Origin: an uncultured Prevotella sp.
GTDB taxonomy: Bacteria > Bacteroidota > Bacteroidia > Bacteroidales > Bacteroidaceae
DNA: 50,651 nucleotides
Reading direction: 5' to 3'
Assembly (NCBI GenBank): GCA_900316565.1
Contig: ONDK01000011.1
Location: 1-50,651, forward strand
This document shows, piece by piece, positions 7,827 to 15,846 of the stretch. The position numbers were made by a program, and so were the translations under genes. The notes beneath the pieces were generated by a model. The model did no database searches. It was not told the DNA's origin and was given only the letters and a program-made list of their open reading frames with translations. Positions within the stretch are counted from its first letter, which is position 1, and the number at the start of each line of letters is the position of its first letter.

Positions 7827-9671
7827 CTATACCAGTTCCAGTCCCAGCTGTCTTACAAGGCTGTCGACGGCCGGATTGTCCTTTCTCATCTTTTCGAAGG
7901 TCTGCGCCGGGGAGAGGATGGGCTTTATCTCTTCTTGTCGTGCCACACGGATGGAGAACTGGATATTGCCGTTATGGAGATAGACGGCCATCGTCTTGCG
8001 CAGCCGTCCTTGTATAGGTGCTATCTCCTTCTTTAATATCTCGTTGTCGACAACAATCTCGATGTTGGGATATTCCGTTATGGTCGGTTTAATGTTGGCA
8101 AGACGTTCGGCCTCACCTGGCTTCGCTGCCTTCATCCTCTGGCACATGCTGAGCCATTCGCGTTCCAGGTCTGTCTGCGTGAACTTCTCCTTCTCGTCTT
8201 TGTTCGTCGGCTCAAGGTCCTGGATATACTCCGGTTTTTTACTGTTTTCTTTGAGCAGATTGTCGAATGACATGCCGAGGGTGCCGAAGTTGAACTTTGG
8301 TTTCGTGGCATTGCCGCCGCCGGCCATCGTGCCGGAGACGGTCTGCTGACGTTGCCCGGACGGTGATGGTCCTGCAACGGTGTTTGTGGTGACGGTCACT
8401 TTAGGGGTATCCGCAACGGTCTCCTCCGTGTGCTGGCGCTGTGCAGCACGCAGAGAGAGCGACTTCTCAGTCCCGGCCACCTGCTGAGCCGGTTTCGACT
8501 GGGTCGTGGATACCAGAAACTTAAACAGGGATTTCAGTCGTCTGGGGCTGCGCCCCGCGGCAGGGACGTCATCATCGGGCTGTGTTATCTGTGCCACCTC
8601 TATGAGGGTGAGCTCCACAAGTAAACGTTTGTTGCTCGACTGACGGTATTCCACGTCGCAACGGTTCATAATCTGAAGCGCACGGTACAGGAACTTTGTC
8701 GGACATTTCGTCGCCTGCTCCTGATAACGCTGCTTCTGCCGTTCGCTGATCTCAAGCAGAGGGAGTGTCTGCGGGTCCTTGGCCATGAGCACGTTGCGCA
8801 CATGACTGGCCAGACCGTTGATGAGGTTTCCTCCGTCGAAGCCCTTGTTTATCACGTTGTTGAGTAGAACCATGATGTCAGCAGCCTTGTTCTCCAGTGC
8901 CAGATCGACAATCTTGAAGTAGTTGTCGGCATCGAGGACGTTAAGGTCCTCGATAACTTTCTCGTAGGTGATGTCGCCCTGTGAGAAACTTGCGGCCTGG
9001 TCGAAGATGGACAGTGCGTCGCGCATTCCTCCGTCGGCCTTCTCGGCAATGACCTCCAGGGCTGCGTCGTCGTACTTTATGCCTTCCTTCTCGGCAACCA
9101 TCTTCAGATGTTCCACCGTGTTGGGCACCGTCATACGCTCGAAGTCGTAAATCTGACACCGGGAGAGGATTGTCGGCAGTACCTTGTTCTTCTCCGTCGT
9201 GCAGAGAATGAAGATGACATGTGCTGGCGGTTCCTCCAGCGTCTTTAGGAATGCGTTGAAGGCCGCCGTGGAGAGCATGTGCACCTCGTCGATGATGAAC
9301 ACCTTGTAGCGTCCGAGCTGCGGTGGGATACGGGTCTGCTCCATCAGCGTGCGGATGTTGTCCACAGAGTTGTTGGAAGCCGCGTCGAGCTCAAAGATAT
9401 TCAGTGAGCGACCCTCGTTGAACGACTTACAGCTCTCACATTCGTTGCACGCCTCACCGTCGGCGGTGGGGTTCTCACAGTTTATGGCCTTTGCGAAGAT
9501 GCGGGCACAGGTTGTCTTGCCGACACCACGCGGTCCGCAGAACAGGTAGGCATGGGCAAGCTTCTCGCTCTTGACGGCATTCTTCAGCGTGGTGGTCAGA
9601 GCTCTCTGGCCTACCACCGAGTCGAATGTCATAGGACGGTATTTCCTTGCCGATACTATATATTCACTCAT
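7827..9671 (-). CDS. dnaX: DNA polymerase III subunit gamma/tau
   Basis: The clamp-loader ATPase subunit of the replisome. The 614 residues begin MSEYIVSARKYRP, the standard opening. The AAA+ core has Walker A GPRGVGKT (46-53), a zinc site with Cys65, Cys75, Cys78 and Cys81, Walker B-type DEVH (128-131) and the SRC motif (170-172) that carries the arginine finger. A helical collar domain follows to about residue 370. Then comes a low-complexity Ser/Thr/Gln linker (about 380-470) and a conserved C-terminal domain for polymerase contact. I see no convincing slippery heptamer, so a single long (tau-like) product is expected. The promoter is at 9698-9727. Confidence 0.96.
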   Translation of the reverse strand: MSEYIVSARKYRPMTFDSVVGQRALTTTLKNAVKSEKLAHAYLFCGPRGVGKTTCARIFAKAINCENPTADGEACNECESCKSFNEGRSLNIFELDAASNNSVDNIRTLMEQTRIPPQLGRYKVFIIDEVHMLSTAAFNAFLKTLEEPPAHVIFILCTTEKNKVLPTILSRCQIYDFERMTVPNTVEHLKMVAEKEGIKYDDAALEVIAEKADGGMRDALSIFDQAASFSQGDITYEKVIEDLNVLDADNYFKIVDLALENKAADIMVLLNNVINKGFDGGNLINGLASHVRNVLMAKDPQTLPLLEISERQKQRYQEQATKCPTKFLYRALQIMNRCDVEYRQSSNKRLLVELTLIEVAQITQPDDDVPAAGRSPRRLKSLFKFLVSTTQSKPAQQVAGTEKSLSLRAAQRQHTEETVADTPKVTVTTNTVAGPSPSGQRQQTVSGTMAGGGNATKPKFNFGTLGMSFDNLLKENSKKPEYIQDLEPTNKDEKEKFTQTDLEREWLSMCQRMKAAKPGEAERLANIKPTITEYPNIEIVVDNEILKKEIAPIQGRLRKTMAVYLHNGNIQFSIRVARQEEIKPILSPAQTFEKMRKDNPAVDSLVRQLGLELV

Positions 9672-9697
9672 AAATCATGGTTTTCGTTTGTCTCTTG

Positions 9698-9727
9698 CAA
9701 AGGTAATGCAAATCGCAGACAATTCAA
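9698..9727 (-). promoter_or_regulatory. Promoter of dnaX
   Basis: Minus strand TTG (9725-9727), 19 bases, TACCTTTG (9698-9705). It lies 27 bases before the dnaX ATG. Confidence 0.75.
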
Positions 9728-9811
9728 AACAAGAACTCAACTTTATTTTCCAGCACTGGGAATACTATTGTTGAATGCTTTTAATGATATTTACGGGTAT
9801 TTGCCCTGCTC

Positions 9812-9845
9812 AAATAGGGAAATACCTACGTTAAAATAGGGAAAT
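9812..9845 (+). promoter_or_regulatory. Paired 22-bp-spaced direct repeat, probable activator site (copy A)
   Basis: AAATAGGGAAAT occurs at 9812-9823 and again at 9834-9845, exactly 22 bp (about two helical turns) apart. The second copy ends five bases before the -33 TTG of the lipoprotein gene. A third, inverted half (GGTATTTGCCC, about 9796-9806) forms a dyad with the first. The same arrangement recurs at 23245-23274. Spacing of this kind is characteristic of dimeric activators such as LytTR-domain regulators (established for that family; assignment here is inference). Confidence 0.65.
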
Positions 9846-9850
9846 TATCA

Positions 9851-9880
9851 TTGCCTTGCGTATATTAATCTGTATCTTTG
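9851..9880 (+). promoter_or_regulatory. Promoter of the surface lipoprotein gene
   Basis: TTG (9851-9853), exactly 19 bases, then TATCTTTG (9873-9880), giving a leader of about 30 bases before the ATG at 9915. Confidence 0.75.
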
Positions 9881-9914
9881 CTCTCGAAATAAAGAATATA
9901 AAAAGGATACTAAT

Positions 9915-10619
9915 ATGAAAAAAATTACTCGTTTCTTGGCTCTCGCAGCTGTAGCTGCACTGCCATTTGCTTTCACAAGTTGTGATGACGACGATTACTG
10001 GGATGGTCCACGCGATGATTATTACTGGTGGTCCAACTACGACAATGGTAATTATGGTTGGAACAACGGATACTACAATGGCAATGACGAAGACCGCACT
10101 GACCAGATGGTCATAGAGGCGCAGACGCTGAACGGTATGTGGCGGGGACAGATGGCTTATACCACTGTGGATGGCAACCAGTCGAACACCGACTACTTCA
10201 ATGCCAAGATGACATTCGTGCAGAACAGTACCAATGCCACTAAGGGCGTAGGCACTGAATATGACTATTATCTTGACGACAATGGCAAAGTCGTCAAGGA
10301 CCAGACACTTAGTTTCAACTGGTATATAGATGACAATGGAGACATCTATGTCAAGTACGACAGCGGTGCCACATTCGTTATGGACATCAGCGCCAAACAG
10401 CATGGTTTCGTCCTCGATGGCAATAACGGTACCTTTGCCGGATATATGATTGGCACGAACAACCAGGACCTCATCCAGTTCGACTTCTCACGTGTCTCCA
10501 GTCAGGCAAAGGCTAACATGACGCGTACAGCCGCCACTACCAGCACGGCCTTCTTCGGTTCCAACCTTGTTGACCGTCTTGGCAAGGCAAGCCACATGTC
10601 GCTGCCAAAGAACAGATAA
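9915..10619 (+). CDS. Hypothetical surface-type lipoprotein, Asp/Tyr/Asn-rich
   Basis: I do not recognise the family. The 234-residue protein has a signal peptide MKKITRFLALAAVAALPFAF ending in a lipobox FTSC. The lipid-bearing cysteine is followed by DDDD, which resembles the acidic export signal that sends Bacteroidetes lipoproteins to the outer face of the outer membrane (known for the phylum; inferred here). A Tyr/Trp/Asn/Gly-rich linker (about 28-60) precedes a globular beta-rich domain starting near LNGMWRGQM. That Trp-Arg-Gly start and the alternating strands suggest a lipocalin-like or small beta-sandwich fold, without proof. It has its own promoter with a paired upstream motif and is followed by a hairpin. 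Confidence 0.8.
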   Translation: MKKITRFLALAAVAALPFAFTSCDDDDYWDGPRDDYYWWSNYDNGNYGWNNGYYNGNDEDRTDQMVIEAQTLNGMWRGQMAYTTVDGNQSNTDYFNAKMTFVQNSTNATKGVGTEYDYYLDDNGKVVKDQTLSFNWYIDDNGDIYVKYDSGATFVMDISAKQHGFVLDGNNGTFAGYMIGTNNQDLIQFDFSRVSSQAKANMTRTAATTSTAFFGSNLVDRLGKASHMSLPKNR

Positions 10620-10645
10620 CACCCTTCTGTAAAACATAAATGCCC

Positions 10646-10675
10646 CTGCAAGGATACGTTTCTTGCAGTGGCTTT
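10646..10675 (+). terminator. Terminator after the lipoprotein gene
   Basis: CTGCAAG (10646-10652) pairs with CTTGCAG (10662-10668) and is followed by TGGCTTTTT, a usable T tract. Confidence 0.7.
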
Positions 10676-10770
10676 TTCAATGCATCGTGCTAAAATTATT
10701 TTCAAGCTTCCGCTCGCTTTGGAATACCTTTGTAATGTGTTGATGACCAGTGGGTTGTAAATGAGCCACA

Positions 10771-10841
10771 TTTGCGTCGTATTTCCCGTACACATACCTT
10801 GTAAAAGAGGCACTTTTACATCGTTTTTTCCGTACACTTAC
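10771..10841. repeat. Imperfect 27-bp direct repeat in convergent intergenic region
   Basis: The segments at 10771-10797 and 10815-10841 match at 22 of 27 positions, 44 bp apart, sharing the core TCGT-TTT-CCGTACAC-TAC. The second copy runs into a small dyad (ACACTT with AAGTGT) and a further AAGTGTAA copy near 10864. The region lies between the 3' ends of the lipoprotein gene and crcB, so a promoter role is not obvious. Confidence 0.55.
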
Positions 10842-10886
10842 AACGAAAGTGTAATATATAGATAAGTGTAAGGATTTTTGCGTTTT

Positions 10887-11264
10887 TTATATCGCCTTTG
10901 CAAGTTGATGTCCGATGACCACTGCCACGAAACCCAGGATGAGACTGCCGACGATGTAGAGCGCTGTCCATGAATAGTTGCCGTCCTTGATGAGCGAGGC
11001 GTTCTCATTCATGAATGTGGAGAATGTCGTGAAGCCACCGCAGAAGCCAGTAGTGAGGATGAGTTTCGTCGACGCGTTCATCCATCCATTTCCATAATTC
11101 AGACCGGAGAAGAAGCCTATGAGCAGACATCCCAGCACGTTCACCGCAAAGGTACCGAGCGGGAAAGGCAGAACTGTCCACGACTGAATGATTTTTGATA
11201 CTACGAAACGGGCACCACCTCCGAAGAAACTGCCCAGACCTACGATAAAGAAATCCTTAAGCAT
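10887..11264 (-). CDS. crcB: Fluoride efflux transporter CrcB/FluC
   Basis: A small dual-topology channel that exports fluoride across the inner membrane. The 125 residues form four hydrophobic helices, matching family size. Signature blocks are GGGARF near the N terminus, the polar-track NVLGCLLIGF in helix 2, and GFCGGFTTFSTF in helix 3, which holds the Phe-box and the central sodium-binding region. It lies 31 bp downstream of the TIGR02757 gene on the same strand and has no visible promoter of its own, so it is probably the second gene of that operon. There is no room upstream for a fluoride riboswitch next to the gene. Confidence 0.93.
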   Translation of the reverse strand: MLKDFFIVGLGSFFGGGARFVVSKIIQSWTVLPFPLGTFAVNVLGCLLIGFFSGLNYGNGWMNASTKLILTTGFCGGFTTFSTFMNENASLIKDGNYSWTALYIVGSLILGFVAVVIGHQLAKAI

Positions 11265-11295
11265 GTTTTTATTTTGATTTTCCCTTTGTTTCTTT

Positions 11296-12060
11296 CTACA
11301 CGTATTTTATTTCTTTCTCCTTGTTGACACCATAGCCGAAGAGCGCGAAGTCACCCCGGACAGGGTCGTCGGGAAACATCTCCCTCAGTGCTTCCGTGAG
11401 CTTTACCACCGTGTTCCAGCTTGCCGTCTTGCTTCCTATGAGTCCTATGGCACGTGCCTCCTGGAGCACATGCGTGTCCATGGGGATGAAGAGCGTCCGC
11501 TTGTCGATGAAGTCGGCCCAGAGTCCTAAGTCGACCGGTGAGCCGTCGCGTACCATCCATCTGAGAAACATACACGGGCGCTTGGCAACGGAAGAGTGGG
11601 GGGAGGGCACCATGCCCTTGATGCCACGGGAGTAGAAGAACTGCGACAAGGCTTCCAAAGCCTCCACAGCCCGATGCTCCGGCGTCCTCTGCCTTACGAA
11701 ACCGCCAATGGAACCATAGCCGCTGAGTATGTCGTGGAGAGCATCGAGCAAGGCACGCATCATGTGGTTGTTGTACAGACGGTAGAAACTCCGCGTGTCG
11801 TCGGGCACATCGTTCCTGTAAGCCCCGTCGAGGACCCACCGTAGCGGCTCGTTTCCACTCCAGTCGAGGAACTGTTGTATCTTCGGGAGGAAGAGGTCGC
11901 GGCGGCCATAGCTCAGTACGGAAGCGAGGAAGGCGATGGTCTCCTGGTTTCCGTTTCCGGTAACCTGATGCATGAACCACGACGGATCACCGTTTATGAA
12001 GTCGGCGGTCTCATAGCGTTCCGCCATTTCCCGAAGCATTGATTTAGTTGCTTTCTCCAT
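11296..12060 (-). CDS. TIGR02757 family protein (DUF2400)
   Basis: A conserved bacterial protein of unknown biochemical role; the family is common in Bacteroidetes and has been noted as distantly like helix-hairpin-helix DNA glycosylases (uncertain). The 254 residues include the characteristic FINGDPSWFMHQ near residue 20, ETIAFLASVLSYGRRD, the CMFLRWMVRDGSPVDLGLW block and LFIPMDTHV. The frame is open to 12162, but the -7 box at 12085-12092 lies inside that extension, so I use the ATG at 12060. It is divergent from pepT and probably cotranscribed with crcB. Confidence 0.85.
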   Translation of the reverse strand: MEKATKSMLREMAERYETADFINGDPSWFMHQVTGNGNQETIAFLASVLSYGRRDLFLPKIQQFLDWSGNEPLRWVLDGAYRNDVPDDTRSFYRLYNNHMMRALLDALHDILSGYGSIGGFVRQRTPEHRAVEALEALSQFFYSRGIKGMVPSPHSSVAKRPCMFLRWMVRDGSPVDLGLWADFIDKRTLFIPMDTHVLQEARAIGLIGSKTASWNTVVKLTEALREMFPDDPVRGDFALFGYGVNKEKEIKYV

Positions 12061-12084
12061 TGCGTTATATATATAAATAATGTG

Positions 12085-12092
12085 CAAAGGTA
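12085..12092 (-). promoter_or_regulatory. -7 element of the TIGR02757-crcB operon
   Basis: Minus strand TACCTTTG lies 25 bases before the ATG at 12060. The -33 region is weak at the standard spacing. Confidence 0.5.
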
Positions 12093-12124
12093 ATATATTA
12101 TTTCCAAAAGGTGAAGGCAAAGAC

Positions 12125-12155
12125 TTTGAGATGCAAAGTTTTTTCTGTAACTTTG
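12125..12155 (+). promoter_or_regulatory. Promoter of pepT
   Basis: TTTG (12125-12128), 19 bases, TAACTTTG (12148-12155), which is the full consensus. Confidence 0.75.
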
Positions 12156-12210
12156 CAACCACGACACCCTCTTTATCAAGACTATAAACATACTCATCAT
12201 AAACAAAACG

Positions 12211-13434
12211 ATGGACATAACAGAAAGATTTATAAACTACACCAAATTTGACACGCAGTCAGCCGAGGAGTCCGACACAGTGCCCAGTACTTCAAAACAA
12301 CTTATCTTCGCCAAATATCTTAAGGAGGAATTGGAGAAGGAAGGCCTTGATGACGTGGAGATGGACGATATGGGATATATCTATGCCACCCTCCCTGCCA
12401 ACACCAAGAAAAAGGTGCCTACCATAGGCTTCATCTCACATTATGACACGGCCCTCGACGCAAGCGGTGCCAACATCAAGGCACGTATTGTGAAGAACTA
12501 TGACGGCGGCGACATAGAGCTCTCGCCGGGTATCGTCTCCAGTCCGAAAAAGTTCCCGGAGCTCCTGGAGCATAAGGGCGAGGACCTTATCGTCACGGAC
12601 GGCACAACCCTCCTTGGTGCTGACGACAAGGCCGGCATCGCTGAAATAGTACAGGCTATGTGTTATCTCCGCGACCATAAGGAAATAGAGCATGGAAAGG
12701 TACGCATCGGCTTCAACCCCGACGAGGAGATCGGTAAGGGAGCGCATCACTTCGACGTGGAGAAGTTCGGATGTGAGTGGGCATATACCATGGACGGCGG
12801 TGACATCGGTGATCTGGAGTATGAGAACTTCAACGCTGCCGCCGCAAAGGTTACAATCCATGGTGTCAGCGTCCACACAGGATATGCGAAGGGTAAGATG
12901 ATAAACGCCGCTCGCATAGCCTGTGAGTTCAACAGCATGATACCGACAACAGACATACCGGAGACCACCGAGGGCTATCAGGGCTTCTATCATCTGCTGT
13001 CCATCGAGGGACACTGTGAGGAGGCAAAGTTGTCGTATATCATCCGCGACCACTCACGCGAGAAGTTCCAGGACCGTAAGCGTTTCATGGAGAACATCGC
13101 CAAGAGTCTCAACGAGAAGTATGGCGATGGTGTCGTGGAGATAAAGCTCGAAGACCAGTATTATAATATGAAGGAGAAGATAGACCCGAACATGCACGTC
13201 ATAGACCTTGTCCTCAAGGCTATGGAGCAGAGCGGTGTCCGTCCTAAGGTGGAGCCTATCCGCGGTGGTACCGACGGCGCGCAGCTGTCGTTCCGTGGTC
13301 TGCCATGTCCGAATATCTTCGCCGGTGGTGTCAACTTCCACGGTCCTTACGAGTTCGTGTCCATTCAGGTCATGGAGAAGGCTATGCAGGTTGTGGTGAA
13401 CATCTGCCGGCTTACAAGTGAATATAACGACTGA
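12211..13434 (+). CDS. pepT: Peptidase T (aminotripeptidase)
   Basis: A cytoplasmic M20B zinc peptidase that removes the N-terminal residue from tripeptides. The 407 residues match the E. coli enzyme (about 408). Two-zinc ligands are visible: His77 and Asp79 in SHYDT, an Asp in LGADDKAG (138-139), the catalytic Glu pair in NPDEEIG (172-173), Asp195 in TMDGGD, and the late His in [11 protein letters not shown]. The lid-domain signature [13 protein letters not shown] is present. It has a consensus promoter and is followed after five bases by the antiporter gene, so the two form an operon. Confidence 0.96.
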   Translation: MDITERFINYTKFDTQSAEESDTVPSTSKQLIFAKYLKEELEKEGLDDVEMDDMGYIYATLPANTKKKVPTIGFISHYDTALDASGANIKARIVKNYDGGDIELSPGIVSSPKKFPELLEHKGEDLIVTDGTTLLGADDKAGIAEIVQAMCYLRDHKEIEHGKVRIGFNPDEEIGKGAHHFDVEKFGCEWAYTMDGGDIGDLEYENFNAAAAKVTIHGVSVHTGYAKGKMINAARIACEFNSMIPTTDIPETTEGYQGFYHLLSIEGHCEEAKLSYIIRDHSREKFQDRKRFMENIAKSLNEKYGDGVVEIKLEDQYYNMKEKIDPNMHVIDLVLKAMEQSGVRPKVEPIRGGTDGAQLSFRGLPCPNIFAGGVNFHGPYEFVSIQVMEKAMQVVVNICRLTSEYND

Positions 13435-13439
13435 CGCCT

Positions 13440-15716
13440 ATGAGTTCAATCCCCCCTCTGATAGCCGACCTGGCTTTAATCCTCGTTGTTGCCGGAGTGG
13501 TGACGCTGCTGTTTAAGAAGCTGAAACAGCCGTTGGTACTCGGATACATTGTCGCGGGATTTATTGTCTCGCCAAACATGCCGTTGACTATGTCGGTCGT
13601 CGACAAGGCCGACATCCATACGTGGGCCGACATCGGTGTGATGTTCCTGTTGTTCTCCCTTGGACTCGACTTCTCGATAAAGAAGATCATGAAGATGGGA
13701 GCGGCACCGATAATTGCTGCCGTGACGATAATCTTTGCGATGATGATGCTTGGCAACATCGTCGGACATGCTTTCGGATGGTCGAAGATGAACTGTCTGT
13801 TCCTGGGAGGTATGCTCGCCATGAGCTCCACGACGATTATCTATAAGGCGTTCAACGATATGGGACTGTCGCAGCAAAACTTCGCGTCGAGTGTCATGAG
13901 CGTGCTCATCCTCGAGGACATCCTTGCCATCGTTATGATGGTCATGCTCAGTGCCATTGCTGGCGGAGGAACGCTCAGCGGCGGGCAGATGCTTGAGAGC
14001 ATCATGAAGATAGTGTTCTTCCTCGTCCTGTGGTTTGTAGTGGGATTGTATGTCGTGCCGAGCTTCCTGCGCCTTGTGCGTAAGCTTGTCAACGACGAGA
14101 CACTGCTCATCGTGGCCTTGGGACTGTGCTGCCTGATGGCAGTGCTGTCCTCACGTGTGGGCTTCTCGTCGGCTTTCGGCGCTTTCGTCATGGGTAGTAT
14201 CCTCGCCGAGACGATAGAGGCGGAGCGTATCATAAAGGTCGTGGAGCCGGTGAAGAACCTCTTCGGAGCTATCTTCTTCGTCTCCGTCGGTATGCTCGTG
14301 GAGCCAAATGTCCTTGTGAGCTATGCTTTCCCTATTGTCATCCTTGTGCTCACCATCCTCATAGGTCAGGCGGTGTTCGGCTCCCTGGGTTTTCTGCTCA
14401 GCGGACAGACTCTTAAGAATGCCATGCGGTGCGGCTTCTCGATGGCGCAGATAGGTGAGTTCGCGTTCATTATTGCTTCTATGGGACTGTCGCTGGGCGT
14501 CATCGGCGACTTCCTCTATCCTGTTGTAGTGGCTGTGTCGGTGGTAACGACATTCCTTACGCCGTATATGATACGTGCGGCAGTGCCGTGCTACGACCGT
14601 CTGGTGAGGATAATACCACACCAGTGGGTGCGTAGGGTGGAGCACAGCAACGTGGGAACGCCAAAGACCTCTGTGACTTCTGAGAACTGGAAACGGCTTA
14701 TCAGAAGCATCGCCATGAACACGCTGATATATGGTATCCTCTCGGCGGCCGTCATCGCGGTGATGTTCAACTTCGTACTGCCACCACTTCGCCTTGTCAG
14801 TACACATCTGACGGGTACCCACTGGGCCGGCAACGCAGTATGCGGAGTGGCTACACTGCTGCTCATAGCACCGTTCCTGCGGGCCATCATCATGAAGAAG
14901 AACCACAGCGAGGAGACAAAGATGCTGTGGACTGAGAACCACCTGAACCGTCTGCCACTGTTGTTCACGGTCCTTGTCAGGATAGTTATCGCGTCGGGAT
15001 TTGTGTTCTATATCGTAACATACCTCAGCAGGTTCAGTGCCGGACTGATTATATCACTCGTTCTGGCGGTGATCACCATCATGGTGCTCTCACGCGGACT
15101 GAAGAAGCGGAGCATCACGATGGAGCGCAGGTTCGTGAGAAACCTGCAGTCGCGCGATGTGGCCGCACGTGTGCACGGCGACCGTAGTCCTTTGTTTGAG
15201 CAGCATCTCCTCGACCGCGACATACATATCGGACAGTTCCTCATTCCTGAGGACTCGGAGTGGGCCGGGAGGTCGCTTAAGGAACTGAAGTTCCGCAACC
15301 GCTTTGGCGTGCATGTGAGCTGCATCATCCGTGGCGTACAGCGCATCAATATACCGACGGGCAGCACGGTGCTGTTTCCTAACGACAGGATACAGGTCAT
15401 CGGTGATGACGAACAGCTCTCCGCCTTCGGCAAGAGCATGAATGCTGAGGTCCATAAGGAGGATCCGGAGATAGAGAAACGCGACATGAAGCTACGGCAG
15501 ATGGTCATCTCCGGCAGCAGCCCGTTCATAGGAAAAACGCTCAGTGAGTCGGGCATACGGGATAAGTTCAACTGTATGGTTGTCGGCGTGGAGGAAGGAC
15601 AGGAGAAACTGACGATGATAAATCCTTCACGTAAGTTCTGTAAGGGCGATATCCTATGGGTGGTAGGTGAGCAGGAGGCCTTGGACAAGCTGGAGGACTC
15701 GCCATGCCTTTCATAA
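13440..15716 (+). CDS. CPA2 cation:proton antiporter with TrkA-C domains
   Basis: An inner-membrane monovalent cation/proton antiporter of the CPA2 (KefB-like) family. About the first 550 residues hold some twelve or more helices, including LGYIVAGFIVSPN, the conserved FLLFSLGLDFS stretch, MSSTTIIYKAF and LILEDILAIVMM with the acidic residue of the ion site. After a charged linker come two RCK-C/TrkA-C-type domains (about 600-675 and 680-755), seen in FLIPEDSEWAGRSLKEL and SPFIGKTLSESGIRDKF, each ending in a hydrophobic strand with a Gly-Asp turn. No Rossmann RCK-N domain is apparent between. The ion and the regulator bound by TrkA-C cannot be told from sequence. The gene follows pepT by five bases and is ended by a 16-bp perfect hairpin. 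Confidence 0.9.
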   Translation: MSSIPPLIADLALILVVAGVVTLLFKKLKQPLVLGYIVAGFIVSPNMPLTMSVVDKADIHTWADIGVMFLLFSLGLDFSIKKIMKMGAAPIIAAVTIIFAMMMLGNIVGHAFGWSKMNCLFLGGMLAMSSTTIIYKAFNDMGLSQQNFASSVMSVLILEDILAIVMMVMLSAIAGGGTLSGGQMLESIMKIVFFLVLWFVVGLYVVPSFLRLVRKLVNDETLLIVALGLCCLMAVLSSRVGFSSAFGAFVMGSILAETIEAERIIKVVEPVKNLFGAIFFVSVGMLVEPNVLVSYAFPIVILVLTILIGQAVFGSLGFLLSGQTLKNAMRCGFSMAQIGEFAFIIASMGLSLGVIGDFLYPVVVAVSVVTTFLTPYMIRAAVPCYDRLVRIIPHQWVRRVEHSNVGTPKTSVTSENWKRLIRSIAMNTLIYGILSAAVIAVMFNFVLPPLRLVSTHLTGTHWAGNAVCGVATLLLIAPFLRAIIMKKNHSEETKMLWTENHLNRLPLLFTVLVRIVIASGFVFYIVTYLSRFSAGLIISLVLAVITIMVLSRGLKKRSITMERRFVRNLQSRDVAARVHGDRSPLFEQHLLDRDIHIGQFLIPEDSEWAGRSLKELKFRNRFGVHVSCIIRGVQRINIPTGSTVLFPNDRIQVIGDDEQLSAFGKSMNAEVHKEDPEIEKRDMKLRQMVISGSSPFIGKTLSESGIRDKFNCMVVGVEEGQEKLTMINPSRKFCKGDILWVVGEQEALDKLEDSPCLS

Positions 15717-15761
15717 TAATCGTGGAAGGGTGAGCCGGAACGTTAGTTCGAACAAAACAAA

Positions 15762-15816
15762 AATAGAGCCTTGTACCAGTCAGACATCTTTCAATGTCAA
15801 GGTACAAGGCTCTATT
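15762..15816. terminator. Bidirectional terminator between antiporter and lptD
   Basis: A perfect 16-bp stem (762-777 with 801-816; outer AATAGAGCC, inner TTGTACC) lies between convergent stop codons, with A- and T-rich flanks. Confidence 0.85.
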
Positions 15817-15846
15817 CTTATTGTATAATTATGTGTATTCTATTGA

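Noticed and set aside
8230-8260. Programmed frameshift site in dnaX (A6 run)
   Set aside because: The run of six A is not in the canonical A AAA AAG phase and the -1 frame stays open too long to give a clean gamma form.
11265-11295. Fluoride riboswitch before crcB
   Set aside because: Only 31 bases separate crcB from the upstream gene, too short for the aptamer.
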